Below, piece after piece: positions 16,643 through 25,430 of a stretch of DNA of 51,413 bases. Numbering within the stretch: the first letter of the stretch is position 1; each line of letters begins with the position of its first letter. Source of the stretch: Clostridiales bacterium (GTDB lineage Bacteria > Bacillota > Clostridia > Lachnospirales > CAG-274); assembly GCA_021200955.1 (NCBI GenBank), contig JAJQFU010000001.1:1-51413 (forward strand). The letters are read 5' to 3'. Position numbers and translations under genes: made by a program. Under the pieces are notes generated by a model. It was not told the DNA's origin. It saw nothing but the letters and a program-made list of their open reading frames with translations, and made no database searches.

Positions 16643-17980
16643 ATGGAAATTAAAACCTTCAAAAGAGGCGTTCATCCGCATGACGGAAAAGAGCTTTCCA
16701 ACAAGGCTGCCATAAGGGTCATAAACCCCGAGGTTGGCGAACTTATTACAATTCCCTTAAGCCAACACATCGGCGCACCCTGTGATCCCCTTGTGAAAGC
16801 AGGCGAAAGAGTTCTTGCAGGTCAGAAGATCGGCGAAAGCTCCGCTTTTGTCTCCGCTCCGGTTTACGCTTCCGTCTCCGGTACGGTTAAGTTTGTAAAG
16901 CCTATGCTTACACCCGGAGGCACAATGGTTAATTCCGTAATTATTGAAAATGACGGGGAGTATGAACAGGCTCCCTCTCTCGGCGAGAATAAGGACATTT
17001 CTTCACTTACTCCCGAGCAGATTGTAGCACGTGTTAAAGAAGCGGGTATCGTCGGTATGGGCGGTGCGGGCTTCCCCACACAGGTTAAGTTAAGCCCCGG
17101 CCCTGACGCTAAAATCACCGACATTATTGTTAATGCCGCTGAGTGCGAACCCTTTTTGACCTGCGACCACAGATGCATGGTTGAAAGAGGTGAAGAGCTT
17201 GTTAAGGGTCTTGAAATTATGCTTAAGATTTTCCCCAATGCCAAGGGTCACATCGGTATCGAAGTGAATAAGCCCGACGCTATTGCCGAAATGGAGAAGC
17301 TCACTAAGGGAATTAGCAACATTTCCGTTGTAAGCCTTAAGTGCAAATACCCCCAGGGCTCAGAAAAACAGCTTATTGACGCTATTACAGGTCGTCAGGT
17401 TCCCTCAGGCGGTCTTCCTGCAGCAGTAGGCTGCATCGTTGACAACGTAGCTACGGTTATGGCTATAAAGGCTGCGGTAATCGACGGAAAACCCCTTATC
17501 AGACGAGTTGTTACGGTAACAGGCGACGCAATCAACAACCCTTCAAACCTTGAAGTGCCTATCGGTATGACCTATGCAAAGCTTATCGAAGCTGCAGGGG
17601 GCTTTAAAGAAGACCCGGCTAAGGTTATTTCAGGCGGCCCTATGATGGGTATTGCCCTTTTCGACACTGAAGTTCCCGTTACAAAGACAACCTCGGGCAT
17701 ACTGTGCCTTACAAAGAAGGCGGCTGAAATTCCGCCCGAAAGCAACTGTATCCGCTGCGGAAAGTGCGTAGAACACTGCCCCATGGGTCTTATGCCTCTT
17801 CATTTGAACGCAGATACTCTTGCAGGTGATATGGATGCATTTATTGCCCACCATGGCGTTGACTGTATCGAGTGCGGCTCATGCTCATTCATCTGCCCCG
17901 CAAAGAGACAGCTTGCCCAGTCTATTCGTGTTAATAAGCGTGCCGCTATGGCAGTGCTTCGTGCAAAGGGGGGTAAATAA
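16643..17980 (+). CDS. rnfC: Rnf complex subunit RnfC
   Basis: Soluble electron-entry subunit of the ferredoxin:NAD+ oxidoreductase (Rnf), binding NADH, FMN and two [4Fe-4S] clusters. The ATG at 16643 has AAGGAGG at the right distance; the longer frame from 16586 lacks one. The 445-aa protein has the Gly-rich nucleotide-binding GIVGMGGAGFPTQVK segment (about residues 137-151), and two Cys motifs near the C-terminus: CIRCGKCVEHCP (about 368-379) and CIECGSCSFICP (about 407-418). It is first of six co-directional genes in the clostridial order C-D-G-E-A-B. Confidence 0.97.
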   Translation: MEIKTFKRGVHPHDGKELSNKAAIRVINPEVGELITIPLSQHIGAPCDPLVKAGERVLAGQKIGESSAFVSAPVYASVSGTVKFVKPMLTPGGTMVNSVIIENDGEYEQAPSLGENKDISSLTPEQIVARVKEAGIVGMGGAGFPTQVKLSPGPDAKITDIIVNAAECEPFLTCDHRCMVERGEELVKGLEIMLKIFPNAKGHIGIEVNKPDAIAEMEKLTKGISNISVVSLKCKYPQGSEKQLIDAITGRQVPSGGLPAAVGCIVDNVATVMAIKAAVIDGKPLIRRVVTVTGDAINNPSNLEVPIGMTYAKLIEAAGGFKEDPAKVISGGPMMGIALFDTEVPVTKTTSGILCLTKKAAEIPPESNCIRCGKCVEHCPMGLMPLHLNADTLAGDMDAFIAHHGVDCIECGSCSFICPAKRQLAQSIRVNKRAAMAVLRAKGGK

Positions 17981-17982
17981 TT

Positions 17983-18960
17983 ATGGAAAAATTAGTTGTT
18001 TCTTCAACTCCTCACGTTAGGTCTAACGACAGCGTTCAAAGAATAATGCTCGACGTTATTATTGCGCTGGCTCCTGCTGCAATCGCAGGTATAATTTTAA
18101 ACAACAACAGCATTAACGCAGCTTTGACGGTGGCTATTTCCATCGTTGCCTGTGTTATTTTCGAAGCGGGCTTTCAGAAGCTTACAAAACAGACCTGTAC
18201 AATAAGCGATCTTTCTGCAGTTGTTACCGGTTTGCTTTTGGCTATGAACCTTCCCGAAACTTCACCCTGGTGGATGCCTATTGTAGGTGCTTTCTTCTCA
18301 ATTATAGTTGCAAAGCAGCTTTTCGGCGGTTTGGGTCAAAACTTCATTAACCCCGCTCTTGCCGGCAGAGCCTTCCTTTTGGCAGCTTACCCCACAAAGA
18401 TGACGGGCAGCGCGGCTTTCGGCCCCGCTAAGTTCGAGAGCGTTGTTGACGCCGCTACTTACGCAACTCCTCTTACAGCACTTAAGGAGTCCGCAGGTGC
18501 AGTTACATCTTCGGATATTATTAACGGATTTTTGGGAAACGTGGGCGGAACAATCGGTGAAACCTGTGCGGTTCTCCTTATTCTCGGCGGTATCTATCTT
18601 ATCGTAAGAAAGGTTATAAGCTGGAGAATACCCGTTACATATATCGCTACAGTATTTATTCTTATGCTTATTTTCGGAAGAAACGGTGCAGGCGACTTTA
18701 TGGGCGCAATTAACGAGCTTTTTGTGGGCGGTCTTATGCTTGGTGCCTTCTTTATGGCTACCGACTATGCATCATCTCCCGTAACTCCCATAGGTCAGCT
18801 TATTATGGGCGTAGGCTGCGGCGTTTTGACGGTTATTATAAGACTTTGGGGAGGCTACCCCGAGGGCGTATCCTACTCAATTCTTCTTATGAACCTTTGT
18901 GTACCTCTTATTGACAGGTTTACTGAACCTAAAATTTTCGGGGAGGTGAAGAAGAAATGA
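17983..18960 (+). CDS. rnfD: Rnf complex subunit RnfD
   Basis: Membrane subunit of the Rnf ion pump, 325 aa, with many hydrophobic helices (for example VIIALAPAAIAGIIL and AALTVAISIVACVIF). Family features: the early ASTPHVRS-like start (SSTPHVRSND), FGGLGQNFINPALAGRAFLL, and YATPLTALKE, whose Thr is the expected covalent FMN site. It starts two bases after rnfC stops, behind a GGGGGG-type ribosome site, and its stop overlaps rnfG by four bases. Confidence 0.97.
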   Translation: MEKLVVSSTPHVRSNDSVQRIMLDVIIALAPAAIAGIILNNNSINAALTVAISIVACVIFEAGFQKLTKQTCTISDLSAVVTGLLLAMNLPETSPWWMPIVGAFFSIIVAKQLFGGLGQNFINPALAGRAFLLAAYPTKMTGSAAFGPAKFESVVDAATYATPLTALKESAGAVTSSDIINGFLGNVGGTIGETCAVLLILGGIYLIVRKVISWRIPVTYIATVFILMLIFGRNGAGDFMGAINELFVGGLMLGAFFMATDYASSPVTPIGQLIMGVGCGVLTVIIRLWGGYPEGVSYSILLMNLCVPLIDRFTEPKIFGEVKKK

Positions 18961-19550
18961 AAATAATTAAACCGGGTATTATTCTTTTAATTATTTGTGC
19001 CGTTGCGGCAGCTCTTCTTGGATTTGTAAATTCCGTTACCCTTGAGCCTATTGCAGAGCAGACAGCTAAAAAGACAGCCGAAGCTATGGAAGCGGTTTTC
19101 GAAGGTGCAGAATTTGGTGACAGTGTTGAAACAGAAATCAGCGGTGCAGACCTTGACACAGGCGACGAGGACTTAAGCGACGCCACTATTACGGCTTATG
19201 CAGAGGCTGAAATCGACGGCAGCTCAGCAGGATACGCAGTTTCGGTTGAAACAAACGGCTACGGCGGAACTCTTTCAATGATGGTTGGTATCGACAATGA
19301 CGGAGTTATTACAGGCGTAAGCGTTATCGATATGAGTGAAACAGCCGGTCTTGGTGCTAACTGCCAAACAGAGTGGATCGATCAGTATCAGGGCAAGGTT
19401 GCTCCCATAACAGTCAGCAAAACAGGCGCTCAGGGCGACAGCCAGATTGACGCAATCACTTCCGCCACAATCACTTCAAAGGCTGTTACAAGAGGCGTAA
19501 ACGCTGTTTATTATGCTTTCTCACAAGGTCAGTTAGGAGGTGCAAATTAA
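18957..19550 (+). CDS. rnfG: Rnf complex subunit RnfG
   Basis: FMN-binding subunit, 197 aa, anchored by one N-terminal transmembrane helix (IILLIICAVAAALLGFV). The FMN_bind domain follows; DAITSATITSKAV (about residues 166-178) matches the S/T-x-A-T motif whose last Thr carries covalent FMN. A strong GGGGAGG lies just before the start, which overlaps rnfD (ATGA). The region between the helix and the FMN domain is Glu/Asp-rich. Confidence 0.96.
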   Translation: MKIIKPGIILLIICAVAAALLGFVNSVTLEPIAEQTAKKTAEAMEAVFEGAEFGDSVETEISGADLDTGDEDLSDATITAYAEAEIDGSSAGYAVSVETNGYGGTLSMMVGIDNDGVITGVSVIDMSETAGLGANCQTEWIDQYQGKVAPITVSKTGAQGDSQIDAITSATITSKAVTRGVNAVYYAFSQGQLGGAN

Positions 19551-20152
19551 TGCAAAATCCTGTTAAAATTTTGAAAAACGGTTTGCTTAATGAGAACCCT
19601 ACATTCGTTCAGGTTATAGGTATGTGTCCTACACTTGCGGTTACAACCGGTGCGGTTAATGCGGTAGGTATGGGTCTTTCCGTTACTGCGGTTCTTACCT
19701 GTTCAAACCTGTTTATATCACTTATTAGGAAGTTTGTTCCCGATGAAATAAGAATACCTTCATTCATCGTTGTTATAGCAACCTTCGTTACAATAGTTCA
19801 GCTTGTTCTTAAGGCTTTCATTCCAACTCTTGACAGTGCTTTGGGCTTATTTATTCCTCTTATCGTTGTAAACTGCCTTATCCTTGCAAGAGCCGAGGCT
19901 TTCGCTTCTAAGAATGACCCCATTTCCTCTGTTTTCGACGGTATCGGTATGGGTCTCGGCTTTACGGTTGCTCTTACATGCATCGGTATCGTAAGAGAGT
20001 TCCTGGGAACAGGGGCTGTTTTCGGAATTACTGTTCTTCCCGAAGCATTCCCTAAGACAATCACAATGATTCTTCCTCCCGGAGCATTCTTCACATTGGC
20101 ATTCTTAATGATAGCTGTAAACAAAATCAGAAGCTCAAGGGCTAAGGCATAA
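19550..20152 (+). CDS. rnfE: Rnf complex subunit RnfE
   Basis: Integral membrane subunit paralogous to RnfA and to NqrD, 200 aa with about six transmembrane helices. It begins NPVKILKNGLLNENPTFVQ and has the conserved IGMCPTLAVTT segment with a Cys that, with RnfA, is thought to hold an iron-sulfur centre within the membrane. Its ATG shares one base with the rnfG stop and follows TTAGGAGG. Confidence 0.97.
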   Translation: MQNPVKILKNGLLNENPTFVQVIGMCPTLAVTTGAVNAVGMGLSVTAVLTCSNLFISLIRKFVPDEIRIPSFIVVIATFVTIVQLVLKAFIPTLDSALGLFIPLIVVNCLILARAEAFASKNDPISSVFDGIGMGLGFTVALTCIGIVREFLGTGAVFGITVLPEAFPKTITMILPPGAFFTLAFLMIAVNKIRSSRAKA

Positions 20153-20165
20153 GGAGGGGATATAA

Positions 20166-20744
20166 ATGAGATTAATTGCTATAATTGTTACGGCGATATT
20201 TATTAATAACTACGTTATGTCCCAGTTCCTCGGCATTTGTCCGTTCTTGGGCGTATCCAAAAAGGTAGAAACAGCTGCCGGTATGGGTGTTGCGGTTATT
20301 TTCGTAATGGCTCTTGCCTCCGCTGCTTCATGGCTTGCTTATAACTTCATTCTTGTTCCTTTAGGTCTTGAATATCTTTATAATATTGCCTTTATTCTTA
20401 TTATTGCGTCACTTGTTCAGTTTGTGGAGATGTTTATTAAAAAGTCTTCTCCCTCACTTTATCAGGCGCTTGGTGTGTTCCTGCCTCTTATAACAACAAA
20501 CTGTGCCGTTTTGGGCGTTGCTGTTTCAAATATGCAGGCAGGCTATAACTTTATTGAAGCTGTTGTAAACGGCGTAGGCGGTGCTGCAGGCTTTGCTATG
20601 GCTATTATTCTGTTTGCCGGTATTCGTGAAAGAATTGCCCGCAACAAAATTTTGCCTGCTGTCAGCGGTTTCCCTATTGCGCTTATTTCAGCCGGTCTTA
20701 TGTCTATAGCCTTTTTGGGCTTCTCGGGCATAAGCCTTATGTGA
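20166..20744 (+). CDS. rnfA: Rnf complex subunit RnfA
   Basis: Integral membrane subunit, 192 aa, about six helices, inverted-topology paralogue of RnfE. It has the conserved FINNYVMSQFLGICPFLGVS N-terminus and ITTNCAVLGVAV, each with the Cys expected to share an iron-sulfur centre with RnfE. It sits behind AAGGAGGGG. Confidence 0.97.
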   Translation: MRLIAIIVTAIFINNYVMSQFLGICPFLGVSKKVETAAGMGVAVIFVMALASAASWLAYNFILVPLGLEYLYNIAFILIIASLVQFVEMFIKKSSPSLYQALGVFLPLITTNCAVLGVAVSNMQAGYNFIEAVVNGVGGAAGFAMAIILFAGIRERIARNKILPAVSGFPIALISAGLMSIAFLGFSGISLM

Positions 20745-20763
20745 TAAGGGAGGTGCAGATTTA

Positions 20764-21561
20764 ATGGATATTACAAGTATTCTTTATCCGGTATTGAGTA
20801 TCGGCGGTATGGGTGTTGTATTCGGCGCTTTCCTTGGTTTTGCCGCTATTAAATTTAAGGTTGAAACAGATCCGAAGGTTCCTCTTGTAAGAGAGTGCCT
20901 TCCCGGTGCTAACTGCGGCGGCTGCGGATATGCAGGCTGCGACGCTTTGGCTGACGCTATCGTTAAGGGCGAAGCTCCTGTTAATGCGTGCCCTGTCGGC
21001 GGTGCTGCTGTAGCTGAAAAGGTCGGAGCTGTTATGGGCGTTTCTGCCGGATCTTCTGAAAAAATGGTTGCTTTCGTTAAGTGTAACGGAAACTGCGAAG
21101 CAGCTAAAAGCAAGTATGAATATTTCGGTATTAACGACTGCGTAATGGAAGCTAACCTTGCCGGCGGCAACAAGCTTTGTTCCTACGGCTGTTTGGGCGA
21201 CGGAAACTGTGTCAGAGCCTGCAACTTCGATGCAATTCATATCGTAAACGGCATTGCTGTTGTTGACAAAGAAATGTGCGTTGCCTGCGGAGCTTGTACA
21301 AAGGCTTGTCCCAAGAGCCTTATCGAGCTTATTCCTTATTCGGCTAAGGTTGTTGTTCAGTGTAACTCCAACGATATGCCTAAGGTTTCTAAGGATAACT
21401 GCTCAAACGCTTGTATGGGCTGTCAGCTTTGCGCAAGAAACTGCCCCGAAAAGGCTGTTGCAGTAACGAAGTTCCTTGCTAAGGTAGACTATTCTAAGTG
21501 TACCGCCTGCGGAACTTGTACGGAAAAATGCCCCACAAAGGCAATTAAACATATTTCATAA
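20764..21561 (+). CDS. rnfB: Rnf complex subunit RnfB
   Basis: Polyferredoxin subunit that takes electrons from reduced ferredoxin, 265 aa. One N-terminal membrane helix is followed by the RnfB-type cluster motif GANCGGCGYAGCDAL with NACPVGG, a central Cys-rich domain (LCSYGCLGDGNCVRAC), and ferredoxin-type C-x2-C-x2-C-x3-C motifs: CVACGACTKACP, CMGCQLCARNCP, CTACGTCTEKCP. That is enough cysteine for about six clusters. It closes the operon and is followed by a strong terminator. The Rnf complex would couple ferredoxin oxidation to Na+ or H+ export. Confidence 0.97.
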   Translation: MDITSILYPVLSIGGMGVVFGAFLGFAAIKFKVETDPKVPLVRECLPGANCGGCGYAGCDALADAIVKGEAPVNACPVGGAAVAEKVGAVMGVSAGSSEKMVAFVKCNGNCEAAKSKYEYFGINDCVMEANLAGGNKLCSYGCLGDGNCVRACNFDAIHIVNGIAVVDKEMCVACGACTKACPKSLIELIPYSAKVVVQCNSNDMPKVSKDNCSNACMGCQLCARNCPEKAVAVTKFLAKVDYSKCTACGTCTEKCPTKAIKHIS

Positions 21562-21579
21562 GTAAATATTAACAATAAT

Positions 21580-21614
21580 AAAACACCGCAGAGAGAAATT
21601 TCTGCGGTGTTTTT
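21580..21614 (+). terminator. Terminator of the rnf operon (reads in both directions)
   Basis: AAAACACCGCAGA pairs with TCTGCGGTGTTTT around a short loop. The convergent regulator gene can use the same hairpin. Confidence 0.9.
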
Positions 21615-21633
21615 CAGTGAAAAAAAGTAATCT

Positions 21634-21855
21634 TTAATTTTTGGGATAAGGTTTTTTAACTTTTGTTCTATTAATAAGATAGTCGACGCTTGTCCCATAT
21701 AGATCGGCAATTTTCGAAAGAATTTCTACGGGGACGGCTCTATCTCCGCCTTCATAGTAAGAATAGGCTCTTTGAGAAATATTTAAATATTTTCCCATAT
21801 CAGACTGGGTTAAGTCATTATCTTCTCTTAGGTTTCTTATACGTTCATATTTCAT
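21634..21855 (-). CDS. Small XRE-family helix-turn-helix regulator
   Basis: Start chosen at ATG 21855 (73 aa), six bases after GAGGTG; the GTG three codons upstream lies inside that ribosome site. The product is almost entirely one HTH_3 domain: RIRNLREDNDLTQSDMGKYL, then SQRAYSYYEGGDRAVPVEIL, then DLYGTSVDYLINR. Such single-domain Cro/C1-type regulators often control their own gene; the target is unknown. It lies downstream of ftsZ on the same strand but beyond a terminator. Confidence 0.9.
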   Translation of the reverse strand: MKYERIRNLREDNDLTQSDMGKYLNISQRAYSYYEGGDRAVPVEILSKIADLYGTSVDYLINRTKVKKPYPKN

Positions 21856-21870
21856 AGCTTTCACCTCAAA

Positions 21871-21899
21871 GAAAAACGGCTGTCAAAATCAACAGCCGT
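21871..21899 (-). terminator. Terminator after ftsZ
   Basis: On the minus strand ACGGCTGT pairs with ACAGCCGT and runs into TTTTTC, just before the ribosome site of the XRE gene. Confidence 0.8.
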
Positions 21900-21920
21900 A
21901 AAATACATAATTAAGTTTTA

Positions 21921-23072
21921 TCAAAATCCACGTTTGGGGTTGATTATATCAAGCCTTCCGGGACGTGAAAAAGGATTGTCGTTTGTGGCAGCGGTTTCTC
22001 TGCGGCTTTCCTCTTCCTCAAGCTTTTTAAAGGGGTTGGAATAATCTTTTTTAACAGCCTGTTGAGCAGGGTGATATTTAACCGTATTCTGTGTCGAAAC
22101 AGGTGCAATTGTGTCATCGATTAAGCCCGTAGCCACAACAGTAACCTTAACCAATCCCTCAGCAGTGTCAGATGACCTTGAAGTACCGAAAATAACCTCG
22201 GCTTCGGGGTCAAGAAGTTCACTGATTGAGTCAACGGCGTTAGCCACGTCAACCATAGAAATATCCCCTGTGTAGCTAATGTTTATAAGAACGCTCTTAG
22301 CTCCGTCAATAGAGGTCTCCAAAAGAGGGCTCTTTATAGCAAACTGAGCCGCATCCATTACATTGTCTGCCGAGCCTACGCCCATAAGAGCGAAGCCTCT
22401 GTTTTCCGTCATAACGGTCCTTACGTCCGCAAAGTCAAGGTTGATTTCGCCGGGACGGGCGATAAGGTCGGAAATACCTATTACGCCCTGAACAAGAACG
22501 CTGTCAGCCAGCTTAAAGGCGTCTTTAATGCTTGTTTTCTGGTCGGCTGTTTCAATAAGCTTTTGATTGGGAATTACAATAAGAGTGTCAACGTTTGCCT
22601 TAAGGTTTTCAATTCCCTGTAAAGCGAACTTCATACGTTTTCTTCCCTCAAAAAGGAAAGGCTTGGTAACAACGCCTACCGTGAGAACACCTAATTCCTT
22701 GGCGATTGAAGCCACAACGGGGGCTGCCCCTGTGCCTGTTCCGCCGCCCATACCGGCAGTAATAAACGCCATATCCACATCAGCCATTGCGGCATAAATT
22801 TCTTCCTTTGTTTCTTTGGCAGCCTCTGCCCCAACCTCAGGTCTGCCCCCTGCGCCTAAGCCCTTTGTGCTTTTGGGACCTATAGCAATTTTAACCTTTG
22901 AAAGGTTATCGGCGAGAGCCTGCTTGTCGGTGTTGACTGCAACAAACTCAATTCTGTCATCGGCTCCTGTTTCAATCATTCTGGTGACGGCGTTTCCGCC
23001 TGCTCCGCCTACGCCGAAAACCACTATTCTTGCGTTTTCGCTTCTGTTTACTTCATTAACAACATCTATCAA
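21921..23072 (-). CDS. ftsZ: Cell division protein FtsZ
   Basis: Tubulin-like GTPase forming the Z ring, 383 aa. A TTG start at 23072 has GGAGGG six bases upstream. [14 protein letters not shown] is the N-terminal nucleotide loop; [15 protein letters not shown] (about residues 104-118) is the tubulin signature; [11 protein letters not shown] is the catalytic T7 region. The C-terminus ends [15 protein letters not shown]: the expected conserved tail of the D-I-P-x-F-x-R type is not recognisable beyond LDI. That tail normally binds FtsA, SepF or ZapA. The upstream promoter at 23147-23175 allows separate expression from ftsQ. Confidence 0.98.
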   Translation of the reverse strand: MIDVVNEVNRSENARIVVFGVGGAGGNAVTRMIETGADDRIEFVAVNTDKQALADNLSKVKIAIGPKSTKGLGAGGRPEVGAEAAKETKEEIYAAMADVDMAFITAGMGGGTGTGAAPVVASIAKELGVLTVGVVTKPFLFEGRKRMKFALQGIENLKANVDTLIVIPNQKLIETADQKTSIKDAFKLADSVLVQGVIGISDLIARPGEINLDFADVRTVMTENRGFALMGVGSADNVMDAAQFAIKSPLLETSIDGAKSVLINISYTGDISMVDVANAVDSISELLDPEAEVIFGTSRSSDTAEGLVKVTVVATGLIDDTIAPVSTQNTVKYHPAQQAVKKDYSNPFKKLEEEESRRETAATNDNPFSRPGRLDIINPKRGF

Positions 23073-23146
23073 CGGTATCCCTCCAAGTATATTTTTTCAT
23101 CTTCAGCTTCGGTGATTTCCGATTGTTTTCAATATATGCTTATCTT

Positions 23147-23175
23147 ATTATACTACATTTCAATAAAGATTTCCA
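23147..23175 (-). promoter_or_regulatory. Probable ftsZ promoter
   Basis: On the minus strand TGGAAA (23170-23175), a 17-bp spacer and TATAAT (23147-23152), in the 162-bp gap between ftsQ and ftsZ. A TTGACA further upstream has no good partner. Confidence 0.5.
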
Positions 23176-23234
23176 TAGTTATTTTAAATAAATTTTAAAA
23201 AATGTCAAGAGTTTTTACAAAAATTTACTCAGAT

Positions 23235-23954
23235 TTAGGTTTTAAGCTTAAAACTGGGGTTATTTGACGTGTCCGAAATGTCCAAAGTGCCTGCTTCAGA
23301 GGAGTCAAGCTGCTTCAGAATTTCGTTTAAGGTTGCGATTTTGGTGTGGGCGTTGTCTATGTTTCCGAAAACCACATCGATTTTGTCTATGTAAAGATGT
23401 ATGTCGTCCGGGTTAGACACGTCAAGCTTAACCACAACGTCGTTCAGGTCATAGGCGTCAATAAGCTTTGAAATCTGCACAACATAGTCAAGAGAATATC
23501 CGTTTGTAACGGACAAAACCTCGCCCAGTGTAAAGCTGTCAAACTTAAGCCCCAAAACAACAGGGTGTGAAGCGTCAGTTTCCTTCTGAATGTCTATAAC
23601 CCGACCGTCAATATCTATGTAAAGGTAGCTGCCCATATATGGAACATAACTGCGAACACGTCTTTCCTCAATTGTAATCAGCAGTGTAGAGGGCAGCCTT
23701 TTGGATATTTTCGCCGACTTTATATAGTTGCTTGATTTCAGGCGTGAAACAACGGCTGAAGAAGGGTAGGTGAATATATTTCTGCCTACGCCGTCAATTT
23801 CGCCCAGCTCAAAAATCTCCTCATTTGAAAGCTGAGAATTGCCTACAATCTGAATTTCCTGAATTTCAAAAACAGGACTTATGAGAGCGGCTATAACAAG
23901 CAGAAAAAACAGAACTATTAAAACCGCCAGCATAAACTTTTTCCTTTGTGTCAT
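23235..23954 (-). CDS. ftsQ: Cell division protein FtsQ/DivIB
   Basis: Bitopic divisome protein of 239 aa. One transmembrane helix near the N-terminus (FMLAVLIVLFFLLVIAALIS) is followed by a POTRA domain (FEIQEIQIVGNSQLSNEEIF) and the FtsQ domain with LPSTLLITIEERRVRSYVPY. It links late divisome proteins FtsL/FtsB in the family. Ribosome site AAAGGAAATGATGTT. It lies between murA and ftsZ, a reduced dcw-type cluster. Confidence 0.9.
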   Translation of the reverse strand: MTQRKKFMLAVLIVLFFLLVIAALISPVFEIQEIQIVGNSQLSNEEIFELGEIDGVGRNIFTYPSSAVVSRLKSSNYIKSAKISKRLPSTLLITIEERRVRSYVPYMGSYLYIDIDGRVIDIQKETDASHPVVLGLKFDSFTLGEVLSVTNGYSLDYVVQISKLIDAYDLNDVVVKLDVSNPDDIHLYIDKIDVVFGNIDNAHTKIATLNEILKQLDSSEAGTLDISDTSNNPSFKLKT

Positions 23955-24016
23955 AACATCATTTCCTTTCCCTTATACCATTTTAAGATATTTCTCTTAA
24001 AATGTCTATATTTTTT

Positions 24017-25261
24017 TTATAAAATCTCAATATTTCCTCCCAAAGACGTAATCTTTTGAATAAGCCCCTCATATCCTCTGAAAATATGGTGAGGATTATG
24101 AATTTCGCTTGTTCCTTTTGCAGCAAGTGCCGCAATAACAAGGGCTGCTCCGCCCCGAAGGTCATAAGCGTTAAGCCCTGCACTCTTCAGACAATCAACA
24201 CCGCTTATAATAAAGCTTCTGTTTTCCTCGGCTATTTCAGCCCCTGTTTTTATAAGTTCCCCAATGTGGCGGTTTCGGGCTTCGAAAACAGTTTCTTTCA
24301 CAATGCTTTTTCCATGAGCCAAAGACAGAAGTGCACAGATTTGGGGCTGCAAGTCTGTGGGGAAGCCGGGATAGGGGGCTGTTGTTATTTCATTTACAGA
24401 ATTGAGTTGTTGAGGTGCTTTTAGAAAAATGCCGTTTTCTTTTTCCGTCAGAATACAGCTTGTTTCCTTAAGCACGTCTCCGATTATACCGAGCTCCGAA
24501 AGGGTTATGCCCCTTATTGTGATTTTTCCCCTTGTGGCTGCTGCGGCGCAAAGATAGGTTGCGGCTTCAATTCTGTCGGGAATAACCCTTGCTTTAGCCG
24601 AGTGAAGCTGCTCTACCCCCTCAATTTCAACTCTGTTTTCATAAAAGCTGATTTTTCCTCCGCAGGCGTTTAGAAAGTCTGTAAGAGCAAGGGTTTCCGG
24701 TTCTTTTGAGGGGTTAGTTATTACAGTTGTACCTTTGGCAAGACAGGCGGCGGCCATAAGGCTTTGGGTTGCTCCCACACTAGGAAAGGGCAGATTTATT
24801 TCAGCTCCCTTAAGACTGCCCTTAAGGGTTATTTTTCCTCTTTCTTCAACAACCTCCGCACCCATAGCCTTAAAGCCCATAATGTGCAGATCTATGGGAC
24901 GTTTCCCCAAAACACATCCTCCCGGCTCATAAAAGCCGATGCAGCCGAAACGAGCCAAAAGAGGACCGCAGAAGGTTATGCTTGAACGCATTTTTTCACA
25001 AAGCCTTTGGGGTATTCGGGTTAAGTTAAGACCGGAACAGTCAATTGTCAGAGTGTTTTTGTCAAATTCGGCACATCCGCCCAAAGCCTTTATAATCTCC
25101 GCCGATGTTTCTGCGTCTGTTATTCTCGGGCAGTTTGTAAGTGTGATTTTTCCGCTTATCAAAACAGAAGCGGCTGTCATAGGCAGTACGGCGTTTTTTG
25201 CGCCTGAAGCATAAATTTCACCCCTTAAGGGCGTACCGCCTTTAATTCTCAATACGGGCAT
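24017..25261 (-). CDS. murA: UDP-N-acetylglucosamine 1-carboxyvinyltransferase
   Basis: First committed enzyme of peptidoglycan precursor synthesis: transfers enolpyruvate from PEP to UDP-GlcNAc. At 414 aa it is full length. Visible are the N-terminal GGTPLRGEIYASGAKNAVLP with the active-site Lys, and EPGGCVLGKRPIDLH (about residues 113-127) with the catalytic Cys targeted by fosfomycin, so sensitivity is expected. DLRGGAALVIAALAAKG closes the second domain. Start ATG behind AAAAGGAGTC. A tentative promoter lies upstream (minus strand TTAACA at 25317-25322, TATTAT at 25293-25298). Confidence 0.97.
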   Translation of the reverse strand: MPVLRIKGGTPLRGEIYASGAKNAVLPMTAASVLISGKITLTNCPRITDAETSAEIIKALGGCAEFDKNTLTIDCSGLNLTRIPQRLCEKMRSSITFCGPLLARFGCIGFYEPGGCVLGKRPIDLHIMGFKAMGAEVVEERGKITLKGSLKGAEINLPFPSVGATQSLMAAACLAKGTTVITNPSKEPETLALTDFLNACGGKISFYENRVEIEGVEQLHSAKARVIPDRIEAATYLCAAAATRGKITIRGITLSELGIIGDVLKETSCILTEKENGIFLKAPQQLNSVNEITTAPYPGFPTDLQPQICALLSLAHGKSIVKETVFEARNRHIGELIKTGAEIAEENRSFIISGVDCLKSAGLNAYDLRGGAALVIAALAAKGTSEIHNPHHIFRGYEGLIQKITSLGGNIEIL

Positions 25262-25338
25262 AGGCGCAGACTCCTTTTTAAAGCATATTGATATAATATG
25301 ACTGTTTTCTGCTTTGTGTTAAAAATCTTTGAAAATAT

Positions 25339-25367
25339 TTGAAATGTTTAAATATATATGATATAAT
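25339..25367 (+). promoter_or_regulatory. Promoter of the panE-like gene
   Basis: TTGAAA (25339-25344), a 17-bp spacer and TATAAT (25362-25367). It may also drive smc and ftsY, which follow closely. Confidence 0.65.
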
Positions 25368-25430
25368 GCTTTATAAATGTTTATTAAGACTGAGATGATG
25401 AAGATTAGATTTCACTTGGGAGGAATTGAC

